A stretch of DNA of 45,634 nt from Lachnospiraceae bacterium (GTDB lineage Bacteria > Bacillota > Clostridia > Lachnospirales > Lachnospiraceae). A program made the translations under genes and the position numbers. Shown one piece after another: positions 36,572-44,243 of the stretch; position 1 is the stretch's first letter, and the number at the start of each line of letters is the position of its first letter. The notes under the pieces were generated by a model. That model did no database searches. It saw only the letters and a list, made by a program, of their open reading frames with translations, and was not told where the DNA came from. The stretch lies in contig DNUZ01000034.1 of the NCBI GenBank assembly GCA_003507655.1, positions 1 through 45,634 on the forward strand. The letters are read 5' to 3'.

Positions 36572-38530
36572 CTAATTTATAGCTTCAATAATCGGATCCT
36601 CATTATCATCAAACAACCTTACCGTTACAGGATTACCTATATATTTCAAATAAGGACTTGAAAAATCCATTCTAATCATGTCCTGCTTATGAATATTTAC
36701 TAAAAAAGCATAAAAGGATTTATATACTGTCTCCATATTATCGTCCATGGAATTTTTCACACTATCAAGTGAATTAATTAGATACTGCAATTCCTTATCC
36801 GAAGGAACAATATTAAATTTCATCATAAACTTGATTTTCTCTGATACATAGCAAGTAACAGAAAACGGTTTTGCCTTCTCTTTTCTATAATCCTTACTAT
36901 CGATTAATTTCTTCATCTTTTCTTCACCTTTTGTAAACAAATTTTTCGCTTCTACAATATCTTTTGTACAGTTTGCATGTCTTAAAAAATTTCGCGCCAT
37001 TGCATGTTGGATTTTATAAGAATTAGGTCTTATACTAGATGACTTTTCCAAGTAATTATAGGCTGAAATATAATCCTCTCTTTTCTGGAAAAGTAATCCC
37101 ATCTGTAACCAATAATAACTAATATCCATATAATTTTCTTTTACAGACAAATATATCTTCTCTATTTGCCTATGTTTAAGCTTAAAGCGCCTCTCTAGAA
37201 TTTCTTCCTTGGTCAAACATTGAAATACAAAATACCATATATCGTTATTTCGTTCTTTAACATATCTAGATATATATATCAATATGTCTATTATTGATAC
37301 CTCTACTTCGTTTTTCTTATATTCCAAAATGCAATTATTAAGTAACGAATTTCTTAATGCCAATCCTCGTTCATCCATCCTTGCATAATCAACAACACGC
37401 ATCTTATCGATCGAAACGTCAGAATCCATTTTTACACAACTTCCATATTTTTCAACAAATAATTCTCTAGGGTAATACTCGATATCTGCCGTGTCAAAAA
37501 TAGCTAACTCAAGTAACAATCTCTGTTCCATTTCAGATAATGTTGGCAACATAAATCTATATGCCTTTCCAATTTTTTCCGCCAATTTTCCATATGTTAA
37601 GTTAAGTATCAAATTTACCATACTTCTCTGCTTAAAAACATACTCCCGTTGTTCTCTTGGTTTCATCGATGCCATAAATGACAAATGCGCCTTGGAATCC
37701 AATTTGTCCACTAATATTTCTGCATCCTCTCTTGAAAAAGATGCACTAATTCTATAATCAACATATGGATTTCCTTCTAAATAATACCGTTTTTTCTTAT
37801 GATAATACTCCCTCGCCGCTGTAAGAATGACGATTTTCTTATTCATAATTTTTTGGGAAAACATCTTTTCTATCTGTTCATAATAATAGCTACCACCATC
37901 TATAACAAGTACAAATTTTGTACTTGTACTTTCAGCCATGTACTTCCAAATAACATTAGTGTTAATAAATTTCCCCTTATACTCAAGAACTTCAAACCCT
38001 TTTTTATTCAAATAATATGCTAACGTTTTTAGCAAACAACTCTTTCCGGTAAACACCTGTCCATAAATACTAAAACAACAGACCCCATTTTCTTGTGTGA
38101 GAAGCATATCAAGTTTATCCTTAGCCTCATCATACGATCTTATTTCTGCAACCCATCCATCTGCAACATCCTGCCACTTACAAAAATTTCCAGAATATAA
38201 GCGGCTTTCATAAGGAGTTAAATACGTTTTTTCCAAATCAGAAAGTCTATAAATCCCACAATAATTTAAGTTAATCAGTGCACGCTGCAATTCATCTGGA
38301 CAAAAGTTCAATTTCTGAATATAATCAAGAAATTCCTCAGCAGTTGCTTTAATAAGTGTTGCATCCAATGACTTAACCTTATTTCTTAAATACAGAGAAG
38401 GCATGGAATCAATAAAGATTAATTTGTTCCTTCTGTACTTACAACCAGCATCTTCATATATTTTTAGATAATACTCTATATCTGGCTCGTCCATACTTGC
38501 TCCAACAAAAATAACATTATTATGTTGCAA
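36572..38530 (-). CDS. STAND-like P-loop NTPase with helical repeats; C-terminal part of a split SIR2-STAND protein
   Basis: Read alone, this 652-codon frame would start at a TTG without a ribosome site. Its first residues (NNVIFVGASMDEPDIEYYL) are the end of a SIR2 Rossmann domain, and the frame continues upstream as ITKKIDPRLNRF if one A is removed from the A9 run at 38563-38571. Residues 130-340 form a P-loop NTPase with Walker A GQVFTGKS (157-164), Walker B FVLVIDGG (206-213) and sensor segment ILTAARE (235-241); a winged-helix-like part and TPR-like helices (about 465-520) follow. In known SIR2-STAND defence proteins (Avs5-type) the repeats sense phage and the NTPase oligomerises the effector. 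Base composition is AT-rich unlike the flanks. Confidence 0.8.
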   Translation of the reverse strand: MQHNNVIFVGASMDEPDIEYYLKIYEDAGCKYRRNKLIFIDSMPSLYLRNKVKSLDATLIKATAEEFLDYIQKLNFCPDELQRALINLNYCGIYRLSDLEKTYLTPYESRLYSGNFCKWQDVADGWVAEIRSYDEAKDKLDMLLTQENGVCCFSIYGQVFTGKSCLLKTLAYYLNKKGFEVLEYKGKFINTNVIWKYMAESTSTKFVLVIDGGSYYYEQIEKMFSQKIMNKKIVILTAAREYYHKKKRYYLEGNPYVDYRISASFSREDAEILVDKLDSKAHLSFMASMKPREQREYVFKQRSMVNLILNLTYGKLAEKIGKAYRFMLPTLSEMEQRLLLELAIFDTADIEYYPRELFVEKYGSCVKMDSDVSIDKMRVVDYARMDERGLALRNSLLNNCILEYKKNEVEVSIIDILIYISRYVKERNNDIWYFVFQCLTKEEILERRFKLKHRQIEKIYLSVKENYMDISYYWLQMGLLFQKREDYISAYNYLEKSSSIRPNSYKIQHAMARNFLRHANCTKDIVEAKNLFTKGEEKMKKLIDSKDYRKEKAKPFSVTCYVSEKIKFMMKFNIVPSDKELQYLINSLDSVKNSMDDNMETVYKSFYAFLVNIHKQDMIRMDFSSPYLKYIGNPVTVRLFDDNEDPIIEAIN

Positions 38531-38558
38531 TTCCTCTGTAAATCGATTTAAACGGGGA

Positions 38559-39110
38559 TCAATTTTTTTTTGTTATCAATTCCGTATATTCAGATTCCGC
38601 AAAAACATAACCTTCTTCCGGCCTATTTACACACCCATGAAGTTTATATATAATGGTTCTATCCTCTGGTTCTTGACTCAATCTATTAGAATTTTGAACA
38701 AAATAATCCTTTTGATTAGCTTTATATATATTTTCTATCAAATCATCAATGTTGACCGTGAAAATTTTCTTCCATGGATATGAAGTCAATTTCAAATGAA
38801 ATTTATTTCCATCAGGTTTAGTTCCTTTAAAACAAGATGTAAGTAATTCCGTAAGCTCTTTTTTTCCACCATATAATGTATAAACATATTCACATAAACG
38901 TCTTAAGTTATAACCCTTAATTTCATCGATATCTGATTCATCCGCCTTCTTTAGTACCAAAGACTCTAAGATAAGATTCCATATGCCTTTACCATCAAGC
39001 GTATTATTTTCATTTTTTGACCCTTTAGAAAAACCTGCACCCAAAAATAAAACTGGTGACGAGTCTTTCATTATCTCATCTAAAAGCTGTTTTTCTTCAT
39101 TTTCTATCAT
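38559..39110 (-). CDS. SIR2-like NADase domain, N-terminal part of a split SIR2-STAND protein
   Basis: The 183 residues form the N-terminal portion of a defence-type SIR2 domain: SPVLFLGAGFSKG (nucleotide-binding loop, 18-30), YPWKKIFTVNIDDLIE with Asn120 and Asp122, and YKLHGCVNRPE with His158, the residues used for NAD+ cleavage. It ends abruptly at YTELITKKN inside the fold, whose remaining strands are encoded in the next frame (start of the 36572-38530 entry). The ATG follows GGGGGATG, and a promoter is predicted at 39202-39230. If joined, the protein would be about 845 residues and would deplete NAD+ on activation, causing abortive infection. Confidence 0.85.
   Translation of the reverse strand: MIENEEKQLLDEIMKDSSPVLFLGAGFSKGSKNENNTLDGKGIWNLILESLVLKKADESDIDEIKGYNLRRLCEYVYTLYGGKKELTELLTSCFKGTKPDGNKFHLKLTSYPWKKIFTVNIDDLIENIYKANQKDYFVQNSNRLSQEPEDRTIIYKLHGCVNRPEEGYVFAESEYTELITKKN
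38563..38571 (-). repeat. A9 homopolymer at the SIR2/STAND frame junction
   Basis: Nine A residues on the coding (minus) strand separate the two frames. With nine the SIR2 part ends ITKKN-stop; with eight it reads on into the STAND part. Such runs are prone to replication slippage, RNA polymerase slippage and sequencing error. Confidence 0.85.
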
Positions 39111-39201
39111 AAAACATCCCCCATTCTTAATATTTCTAATAATTTCTCACATCAAATTAAAAAAATCTGTCTTCAAAGCTATTCACCAAACCAACAACCT
39201 C

Positions 39202-39230
39202 ATTATACTTGGCTCACAACACCTTACAAA
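39202..39230 (-). promoter_or_regulatory. Possible promoter of the SIR2-STAND locus
   Basis: On the minus strand TTTGTA (39225-39230) and TATAAT (39202-39207) are 17 nt apart, about 90 bp before the SIR2 start codon, in the 167-bp gap after the nuclease-like gene. Confidence 0.45.
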
Positions 39231-39277
39231 TTATTTTTGGTTTCTTTCTACAAAGAAGTCTTAGCGCAACAACCCTA

Positions 39278-39940
39278 TTATACAACAAAATCAAAAAATA
39301 AATGATGTACTGTAATTGTTTGATTATCTATTTTCCTATTATGAGCAGACTTATATTGTGGGTTCTCTTCTCTTACCTCACGTAATAATTGTTCTTCTAA
39401 TCTTGTATTTGTGGCTAATAGCACCTTCAATTTATCAACAATATCTTTAATAGTTCCCTCTTGAATATAGCCAATCATTGCAGATTCACTACACATTAAA
39501 CTATATTTACCATTTACAAATCTCATTAATCCATTGTCCACATACTCTTGTAAAAGCTTGGCATTATTGGATTTTAGTCTTTTACATTCTGCACCAAAAT
39601 AGCCTTCATCCCTATTCCATGCTCTAAAGCAAAAATCAATTGTAGGTGCTTTTCCACGTTTCTTTTTTACAGTCACATCTGGATATTGATTTGTAGGAAT
39701 TAAATTAACATTAACTTGTGATGCTCTATTTTCCGACGTCCATCTATTATATACCTTTAGATACCATTCCACAGTAATGGTATCTTCATCGGTATCTGCC
39801 CCAACCATACCCGTTGCATACAAATCTTTATATCCCAACCACAATGTTGCCAATATTACTCCTATCCCATCATTTCCTAAGCGCTTGGCCAAATCATTAG
39901 GAACCGGATTCGAAGCAGAAATATTTTTAATACTACTCAT
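39278..39940 (-). CDS. Putative PD-(D/E)XK nuclease partner of the adjacent methylase
   Basis: The start is ATG (MSSIKNISASNP) behind GGAGGAAAAAT, overlapping the methylase stop by 8 nt. The 220-residue protein has a helical N-terminus (10-70), then APTIDFCFRAWNRDEGYFGAECKRLK (99-123), where Asp102 and Glu118-Cys-Lys120 fit the D...ExK catalytic pattern of restriction-endonuclease-like enzymes. A helical C-terminal region follows. Coupled translation with a DNA methylase supports a restriction role. I do not recognise a named family, so nuclease activity is inference from the motif and context. Confidence 0.6.
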   Translation of the reverse strand: MSSIKNISASNPVPNDLAKRLGNDGIGVILATLWLGYKDLYATGMVGADTDEDTITVEWYLKVYNRWTSENRASQVNVNLIPTNQYPDVTVKKKRGKAPTIDFCFRAWNRDEGYFGAECKRLKSNNAKLLQEYVDNGLMRFVNGKYSLMCSESAMIGYIQEGTIKDIVDKLKVLLATNTRLEEQLLREVREENPQYKSAHNRKIDNQTITVHHLFFDFVV

Positions 39941-42920
39941 TATTTTTCCTCCATGTGGCCATAATATCAGCATAAATTTCATCCGCATCTTTGCACGCAG
40001 CTGAATATGACCAATATCTGCTTTGATTAGGCTTGATTACATATATTTTATTCTTTTGATAGATCCTCACATTTCTTTTTACCGCTACACACCCTGATTC
40101 TTCACTTATTAACATAGCATCTAATACCTTTAGTTTATCATTCACTTTTTCAGTAGAATCAATAATGAATTCATTATTAGTCTGTTGGTTTCCAAAAGAA
40201 ATCTCCAATACAACCAGTGGTGCAGTTCCTTTAAAGAAACAACAAGAAATGTTGTCACTACCTCCCAATGAATTTTGTAGTATTTTCTCGAATACCTCTT
40301 TATATTCCTTTAATGTCTCAAAGCTAGGCACTGACAATGCCTTAGATTTTCCTTTTATATAAAAATAATCGTATACATACGAAACTGCATTCTCTATGAA
40401 TTCAATCTCGTAAGATTTTAATTTATATACTGAATAGGAAAAATCATCAATCTTTTTTTCGTCTATTTGATTATTGCCTTCTATTTCTTCATAAATCTTA
40501 TTAGCATACTCAACTTCCTCTGTTGATGGCTCAGGTAATGGAAAGGAAAGCAATTCCCCTACATTTAATTCATCACGCTCAACCAACCATCTTCTACTTG
40601 TCATCAAAGAATAATAAACAAATACCTTTGAATATAAAATAATGCTAATATATTTTAAAATGTTTTCTTCACCATGTATTCCTATAAAGCTATTTCCAAA
40701 AAGCGCATCATATCTAAGAACAGTAGATAAAAAACGGCCATTTTTAGGGCTTTGTTTAAATATCAAGTGTGGGTCTCTAAATACTTCTTTATTTTTTTCT
40801 GTACATCTATAAAACTTAGTGAAATTAACCTTGTCCTGTTGTTGCATGACATTATTAAATGGTTTAAATTTCTTAGTTGTAATCAACGGCCACCCAAAAT
40901 ATTCTTTGAATTCTTTTTTCTTTGTCGTTCCTTTTATGAATCCTTCTGCAAATGACATCTCCTTTTCTATAAGCATTTCTTCTAAAGGCTTATACTTTGT
41001 AGTCAATTTATTAATTAGTTCTAAATCTCTAGGTGTTCCCCACATGGCGATTTTCCAAATCAACGAATTATCTACTACATCTCTTGGTATCTTGTTAATA
41101 TCAGAAGGTTCAATCATAAATCTCCTATTATCTTCTAATGTAAATGTCGGCTTCGGTGTACAATAAAAAATTGGATCTCTATTATTTTCTGATTTAATTG
41201 AATATACCACAGCCGCAGCCGGACCCGATGCATGCTCAAATAATATTTTTCTAAAAACGGAATAATTTATAATTATCGAAATATCGTATTTATCAAAAAA
41301 TTCCTTTCTATATAGCAAATTCTTTTCTGAACGATTAAATAAAAATCCCTTACTTGGCATTAATAAACAAATTGTTCCTGTATCTTTACACACTTCTCCA
41401 GCTTTCCATGAAAAAGCTTGAGCAATTTGTTTGTCCCCTATAATAAGCTTATTTTCTAGTATGTATTTTTCTGCTTTCTCCGTCAGTTTGCTTTCCCATG
41501 GCGGATTTCCAATAATAATATCGTACCGTAACTCATCAAATTTTCCCCTATCAAAAAAATCATTAACGAAAAGATTGTATCCTAACAGTCTTGGGAACTC
41601 TAGTGTTTCCCATATACTTCGTGGTTCTAAATAATCACACATAACCAAACTCAAACTAAACGACGCAATCCTAATCGCCTCACCATTTAAATCTACTCCA
41701 AAAATGCAATTTTGCATTATTTTAACTAATTGTTCATTTGAAATAGTCTTTGCATCATTTGTGTACATCCACTTTCCTACCATGCGTCGATATGCTTCAA
41801 CCAAAAAAATACCCGAACCACATGATGGATCTAAAATCTTCATATCTTTATACATACCTTCCCATGGCAATACTTCATCCATCAACATACTTACTAAATG
41901 ATAAGGCGTATAATAAGTGCCTACTTTACTATTCTTATCATCAACTTTCAAATGAAAAAATAATTCATAAATACTACTAATCAGCTGAATCGGAATGACA
42001 TTAAAGGAATATAATGGCCATAAAGCCATTTGTTTACTTTCCATGTCTGTCTCACCTGAAATAAAATTCTTCAATTCAATTAAATCTTCTTGTCGAATTA
42101 TTTCATATTCTCGGTCTTCCAACGGAAACATATCCCCATGAAAATGTTCAGATAACTCTCTAAATAAAGAATATGTTGCTTCTTTATCGTCCAAAACATC
42201 TACATATTTTGATGCCGGTCTCTTAAATTTTGAAAAATAACCAATTGGAAAAACAGTGTTTCCTTCCGTATCCTTTCTTTCTTCTAAATATTTTATTAGA
42301 ATTGACCTTCCTAAAAGTGCATGAACTATAGAAAATAATTGCTCGTCACTTAATTCTTTTATTGATATACGTTTTCTTATATTATGAATCAATTCACGTC
42401 TCATGACTCTTAAATTGTTCATTAACGTTGTATCTACTCTATTTTTTACATCAAATCTATATTCATTATTTCTCCAATATTCTCCAGTCTCAAAATTCAA
42501 ACGATGATATTTTAGTAATTGCCTTTGAGCTTCTAAGGTATTAGCCAAATCAATCATCTCTATTAATGCATCTTGATCATCTATATCTCCATTTACTCTT
42601 TGTGGTGCAACGTAATTATTATAAATTAACAATTGTTCCGGAGTCACCACAAATAATAAAGGGGCCTCACCTAAATTCCATGCCAACCGATATAATTCTG
42701 CTATTTTCTTTTGATTATAATTATCTATAGCAGCAAAATAAACCAACGGAATCTTTGGAATTCCCTCAGCATCTCTCAAAAAATATATAGCGTCAATACC
42801 TATTTTCTCTTTTACCATTTTAAAAAATTGTTGCTGATACATCGTCATTTTTTTATTCATACTATCAGCCAAACCATTATCACAATTTATATCTAGCATT
42901 TTATATATTTTTTCAAGCAT
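39933..42920 (-). CDS. N6-adenine DNA methyltransferase of a restriction/defence system
   Basis: The 995-residue protein has an N-terminal alpha/beta domain (1-110, IDAIYFLRDAEGIP...PLLFVVTPEQLLIYNN), a helical segment, and a class I gamma-type methylase core with GTYYTPYHL (334-342), SAM-binding motif I LDPSCGSGIFLVEA (363-376) and catalytic motif IV GNPPWES (471-477). The C-terminal part (about 620-990) includes target-recognition-like sequence (SFAEGFIKGTTKK, FPLPEPSTEEVEYANKIYEEI). It resembles type IIG/Eco57I-like methylases but shows no clear nuclease motif of its own, which the overlapping downstream gene may supply. AT-rich and likely acquired horizontally. Confidence 0.85.
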   Translation of the reverse strand: MLEKIYKMLDINCDNGLADSMNKKMTMYQQQFFKMVKEKIGIDAIYFLRDAEGIPKIPLVYFAAIDNYNQKKIAELYRLAWNLGEAPLLFVVTPEQLLIYNNYVAPQRVNGDIDDQDALIEMIDLANTLEAQRQLLKYHRLNFETGEYWRNNEYRFDVKNRVDTTLMNNLRVMRRELIHNIRKRISIKELSDEQLFSIVHALLGRSILIKYLEERKDTEGNTVFPIGYFSKFKRPASKYVDVLDDKEATYSLFRELSEHFHGDMFPLEDREYEIIRQEDLIELKNFISGETDMESKQMALWPLYSFNVIPIQLISSIYELFFHLKVDDKNSKVGTYYTPYHLVSMLMDEVLPWEGMYKDMKILDPSCGSGIFLVEAYRRMVGKWMYTNDAKTISNEQLVKIMQNCIFGVDLNGEAIRIASFSLSLVMCDYLEPRSIWETLEFPRLLGYNLFVNDFFDRGKFDELRYDIIIGNPPWESKLTEKAEKYILENKLIIGDKQIAQAFSWKAGEVCKDTGTICLLMPSKGFLFNRSEKNLLYRKEFFDKYDISIIINYSVFRKILFEHASGPAAAVVYSIKSENNRDPIFYCTPKPTFTLEDNRRFMIEPSDINKIPRDVVDNSLIWKIAMWGTPRDLELINKLTTKYKPLEEMLIEKEMSFAEGFIKGTTKKKEFKEYFGWPLITTKKFKPFNNVMQQQDKVNFTKFYRCTEKNKEVFRDPHLIFKQSPKNGRFLSTVLRYDALFGNSFIGIHGEENILKYISIILYSKVFVYYSLMTSRRWLVERDELNVGELLSFPLPEPSTEEVEYANKIYEEIEGNNQIDEKKIDDFSYSVYKLKSYEIEFIENAVSYVYDYFYIKGKSKALSVPSFETLKEYKEVFEKILQNSLGGSDNISCCFFKGTAPLVVLEISFGNQQTNNEFIIDSTEKVNDKLKVLDAMLISEESGCVAVKRNVRIYQKNKIYVIKPNQSRYWSYSAACKDADEIYADIMATWRKNNE

Positions 42921-42931
42921 AGTAATTCCAT

Positions 42932-42951
42932 ATGAGACCCTAAAATCTCAT
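42932..42951 (-). promoter_or_regulatory. Hairpin in the methylase leader
   Basis: ATGAGA-N8-TCTCAT lies 11 nt before the methylase ATG, directly in front of its weak ribosome site (ATGGAATTACT). It could be an operator or a translation-limiting hairpin. Confidence 0.35.
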
Positions 42952-43000
42952 TTTCCTTTCATTAACTAGTATATTCACAAAAACTTTCCAAATAAATCTA

Positions 43001-43300
43001 CTAGCCAAAAATCTTTGTAATATCCTGATACCGATTCACAACTCGGTAAATCTCCACATACTCTTTTCCAATCTTATACAGCACAACATAATTCCCGCAA
43101 ATCACATATTTATAATCCGTCCGAAAGCTGACCCTCTTAGTAAGATCAGCTCCCATATACGGAAGTTGCTGTATATTCTCAATTCGAGCATATATCTCCT
43201 GAATGGTCTTTACTGCCATTTCTTCATTGTCTTCCGCAATATACTCTTTAATGTTCTTCAAGTCCTCTGCCACAATAGGGTTAATCTGCAATTTCATCAT
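43001..43300 (-). CDS. RelE/ParE-family toxin
   Basis: The 99-residue protein has the RelE/ParE fold pattern: LQINPIVAEDLKNIKEYIAED at the start, QQLPYMGADLTKRV, YKYVICGNYVVLYKI and VEIYRVVNRYQDITKIFG at the end. Known members either cleave mRNA on the ribosome or poison gyrase; the sequence does not decide which. It begins 3 nt after the antitoxin stop, the usual antitoxin-first order. Confidence 0.9.
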   Translation of the reverse strand: MMKLQINPIVAEDLKNIKEYIAEDNEEMAVKTIQEIYARIENIQQLPYMGADLTKRVSFRTDYKYVICGNYVVLYKIGKEYVEIYRVVNRYQDITKIFG

Positions 43301-43303
43301 AGG

Positions 43304-43552
43304 CTATACCCCGACAGATTTCTTCAGTTCATCCAAACTCATCCAGGCACTTTCATCCTTAACTGCTTCTTCTGCTTCCTGCAACTTCATCAACAGCTTT
43401 TTCTCCGCCTTTTCATGCTCATAGTCCTCAATATCCATAACCACAAACTTGCCTCTTCCATTTTTGGTCAAAAACACGGGTTCTCCAACCTGGCAATTTT
43501 TCAGTACTTCATTATAATTTCTTAAATCTGATACAGGTAATATATTCGGCAT
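43304..43552 (-). CDS. Phd/YefM-family antitoxin
   Basis: The start is ATG of MPNILPVSDLRNYNEVLKNC, behind AGGAAGTTGATTTT; a longer in-frame start lacks support. The 82-residue protein has the Phd/YefM N-terminal DNA-binding pattern (VSDLRNYNEVLK...GEPVFLTKNGRGKFVVMDIEDYE) and a charged C-terminal toxin-binding helix (EEAVKDESAWMSLDELKK). It should neutralise the ParE-type toxin and repress the operon. Confidence 0.9.
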   Translation of the reverse strand: MPNILPVSDLRNYNEVLKNCQVGEPVFLTKNGRGKFVVMDIEDYEHEKAEKKLLMKLQEAEEAVKDESAWMSLDELKKSVGV

Positions 43553-43596
43553 AAAATCAACTTCCTTTCCTCGATATAGCTTCTTCATTTATATAT

Positions 43597-43644
43597 ATTA
43601 TACCCAAAAAAGCCGTAAAATTCAACGTGGAATTTTACAGCTTT
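43597..43644 (-). promoter_or_regulatory. Palindrome: terminator of the winged-helix gene overlapping the toxin-antitoxin promoter
   Basis: On the minus strand GTAAAATTC-CACGTT-GAATTTTAC forms a perfect 9-bp stem, extended by AAAGC/GCTTT, followed by TTTTTT, so it is a terminator for the gene at 43695. The same DNA carries TTGAAT (43620-43625) and TATAAT (43597-43602) 17 nt apart, the likely toxin-antitoxin promoter. The palindrome could also serve as an operator. Confidence 0.6.
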
Positions 43645-43694
43645 CAATTATGAATATTGTTCTATTCTACTTCATCACTTAAATTAATATTATT

Positions 43695-44171
43695 TCACCA
43701 TTTTTGATTAAAACGATAGCCAACTCCCCAGACCGTTTGAATGTAAACAGGCTTACTTGGATTATCTTCTATTTTCTCACGCAGGTTGCGGATATGGCTC
43801 ATGACAATATTGTAATCACCAGTATCGGATTCCTTCCAGACAATATCATAAATCTGCTCCTTGCTGAACACTCTGCCTGGATTGTTGGCTAACAGATAAA
43901 GGATTTCAAACTCTGTAAATGTCAAATCTATTTCCTGTTTCTGTTTTCTTACCGAACGATTTATATCATCTATTTTCAATCCATTAAAACTCAAATTCGT
44001 TTTTGTATTTTCAATTACTTGAAATGCTCTTACTCCCGTACTGACACAGGATATTATATGATTCAGAATTTTTTCCTCACTATCTTCAAATGTCAGAACT
44101 AAAATTTTCCCATATACAGCACCTCCTCGTTCAGAATTGTCCTTGTGTAGCTTAATTGTTTTGTTTTTCAA
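43695..44171 (-). CDS. Receiver-less OmpR-type winged-helix regulator, start region frameshifted
   Basis: The C-terminal 95 residues are a typical OmpR winged-helix domain (DLTFTEFEILYLLANNPGRVFSKEQIYDIVWKE, QTVWGVGYRF). In place of a receiver there is only a short N-terminal segment (GKILVLTFEDSEEKILNHII), so there is no phosphoacceptor. The best ribosome site (GAGGAGG) points to ATG-GGA-AAA at 44113, but that ATG is one base out of frame; one extra A would give MGKILVLTFEDSEE. The TTG start at 44171 has no ribosome site. It probably regulated the adjacent ABC transporter genes and may now be inactive. Confidence 0.7.
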   Translation of the reverse strand: MKNKTIKLHKDNSERGGAVYGKILVLTFEDSEEKILNHIISCVSTGVRAFQVIENTKTNLSFNGLKIDDINRSVRKQKQEIDLTFTEFEILYLLANNPGRVFSKEQIYDIVWKESDTGDYNIVMSHIRNLREKIEDNPSKPVYIQTVWGVGYRFNQKW

Positions 44172-44232
44172 TCTTTTTCATTATTTTATCTTTTAGGTCA
44201 TCCGGGACTGAAAATCTTTCAGCTTCCTCCAT
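44152..44232 (-). CDS. 26-residue ORF between ABC ATPase and winged-helix gene
   Basis: ATG behind GAGAAGGACTT opens a 26-residue frame (MEEAERFSVPDDLKDKIMKK, then IEKQNN) ending in TAA, 11 nt after the ATPase stop. The charged, helix-prone sequence reads like the first residues of a longer membrane-anchored or anti-sigma-like protein. It may be a remnant or a real small protein; function unknown. Confidence 0.4.
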   Translation of the reverse strand: MEEAERFSVPDDLKDKIMKKIEKQNN

Positions 44233-44243
44233 AAGTCCTTCTC

